6,290 bases of DNA from Thermoplasmata archaeon (GTDB lineage Archaea; Thermoplasmatota; Thermoplasmata; Thermoplasmatales; Thermoplasmataceae), in assembly GCA_021826795.1 (NCBI GenBank), contig JAKAYM010000109.1, positions 1-6,290 of the forward strand, given 5' to 3'. The position numbers were made by a program, and so were the translations under genes. Positions 6,177 through 6,290 of this stretch are shown one piece after another (the stretch's first letter is position 1; every line of letters starts with the position of its first letter). Under the pieces are notes generated by a model. It did not search any database. It saw only the letters and a program-made list of their open reading frames with translations, and was not told where the DNA came from.

Positions 6177-6290
6177 CTATATTTTTATACTTTTATTCAT
6201 GAATCTCGGAATCCAGCTTTTTGCAAATGTCAGGCTGCATGAGAGTTTCTCAAAGCTATCCTTAATCCTGCTTTTCAGATCATCCTCATC
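6177..6290 (-). CDS. C-terminal 37 codons of an unidentified gene (5' part beyond the right edge)
   Basis: Reading inward from the right edge on the minus strand, one frame is open for 37 codons and ends at a TAG (6179-6177). It begins DEDDLKSRIKDSFEKL, continues through SLTFAKSWIPRF and ends NKSIKI. The charged, soluble-looking composition, the AGG and AGA arginine codons and the position 56 bp upstream of the acylase gene on the same strand make a real gene end likely. I cannot assign a family from so short a piece. The competing plus-strand frame from an ATG at 6199 gives an unconvincing serine- and leucine-rich product. Confidence 0.5.
   Translation of the reverse strand, partial: DEDDLKSRIKDSFEKLSCSLTFAKSWIPRFMNKSIKI

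Noticed and set aside
6199..6290. Plus-strand frame starting at an ATG near the right edge
   Set aside because: The TATA-like sequence is only about 13 nt upstream of the ATG and the product is a Leu/Ser-rich string, while the opposite strand gives a plausible charged C-terminus with a stop.
1..6290. Mobile element, CRISPR array or new defence system
   Set aside because: No transposase, integrase, terminal inverted repeats, direct repeat array or nuclease/helicase gene is visible; every long frame is accounted for by metabolic or membrane genes.

Overview
The window looks like part of the chromosome of a low-GC, wall-less acidophilic archaeon of the order Thermoplasmatales (Ferroplasma, Acidiplasma, Cuniculiplasma or a relative). 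This is inferred from several things seen together: an AT-rich composition with heavy use of ATA, AGA and AGG codons; archaeal TATA-like boxes about 23-35 nt upstream of start codons with little or no leader; Shine-Dalgarno-like sites only at internal operon genes; T-rich transcription ends; and a large secreted acylase rich in N-glycosylation sequons. The species cannot be named from the sequence alone.

Every supported gene lies on the minus strand, so the order of transcription runs from high to low coordinates. At the right edge (6177-6290) is the last 37 codons of an unidentified gene. Next comes a penicillin-acylase-family Ntn hydrolase (3619-6120, 833 aa) that overlaps by 8 nt a small four-helix membrane protein (3252-3626). 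After a 157-bp AT-rich gap holding a terminator-like hairpin, a palindrome and a promoter comes a two-gene mercury module: a free-standing HMA-domain metallochaperone (2864-3094) overlapping by 8 nt a mercuric reductase, merA (1489-2871). A 279-bp gap follows, with a merA terminator, an isolated TATA/GC-palindrome element and the promoter of the last gene. That gene is a DUF2079 multi-pass membrane protein (start at 1209) that continues past the left edge of the window.

The clearest functional unit is the mercury pair. The small protein looks like the N-terminal metal-binding domain (NmerA) of bacterial MerA expressed as its own polypeptide. The reductase has the redox cysteine pair and the C-terminal vicinal cysteines that pass Hg(II) to the active site. 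No merR, merT, merB or archaeal merH-like gene is visible. The acylase and the small membrane protein form a second two-gene unit with an envelope-located but unknown function. I see no mobile element, CRISPR array, tRNA, rRNA or clear sign of an undescribed defence or mobile system.
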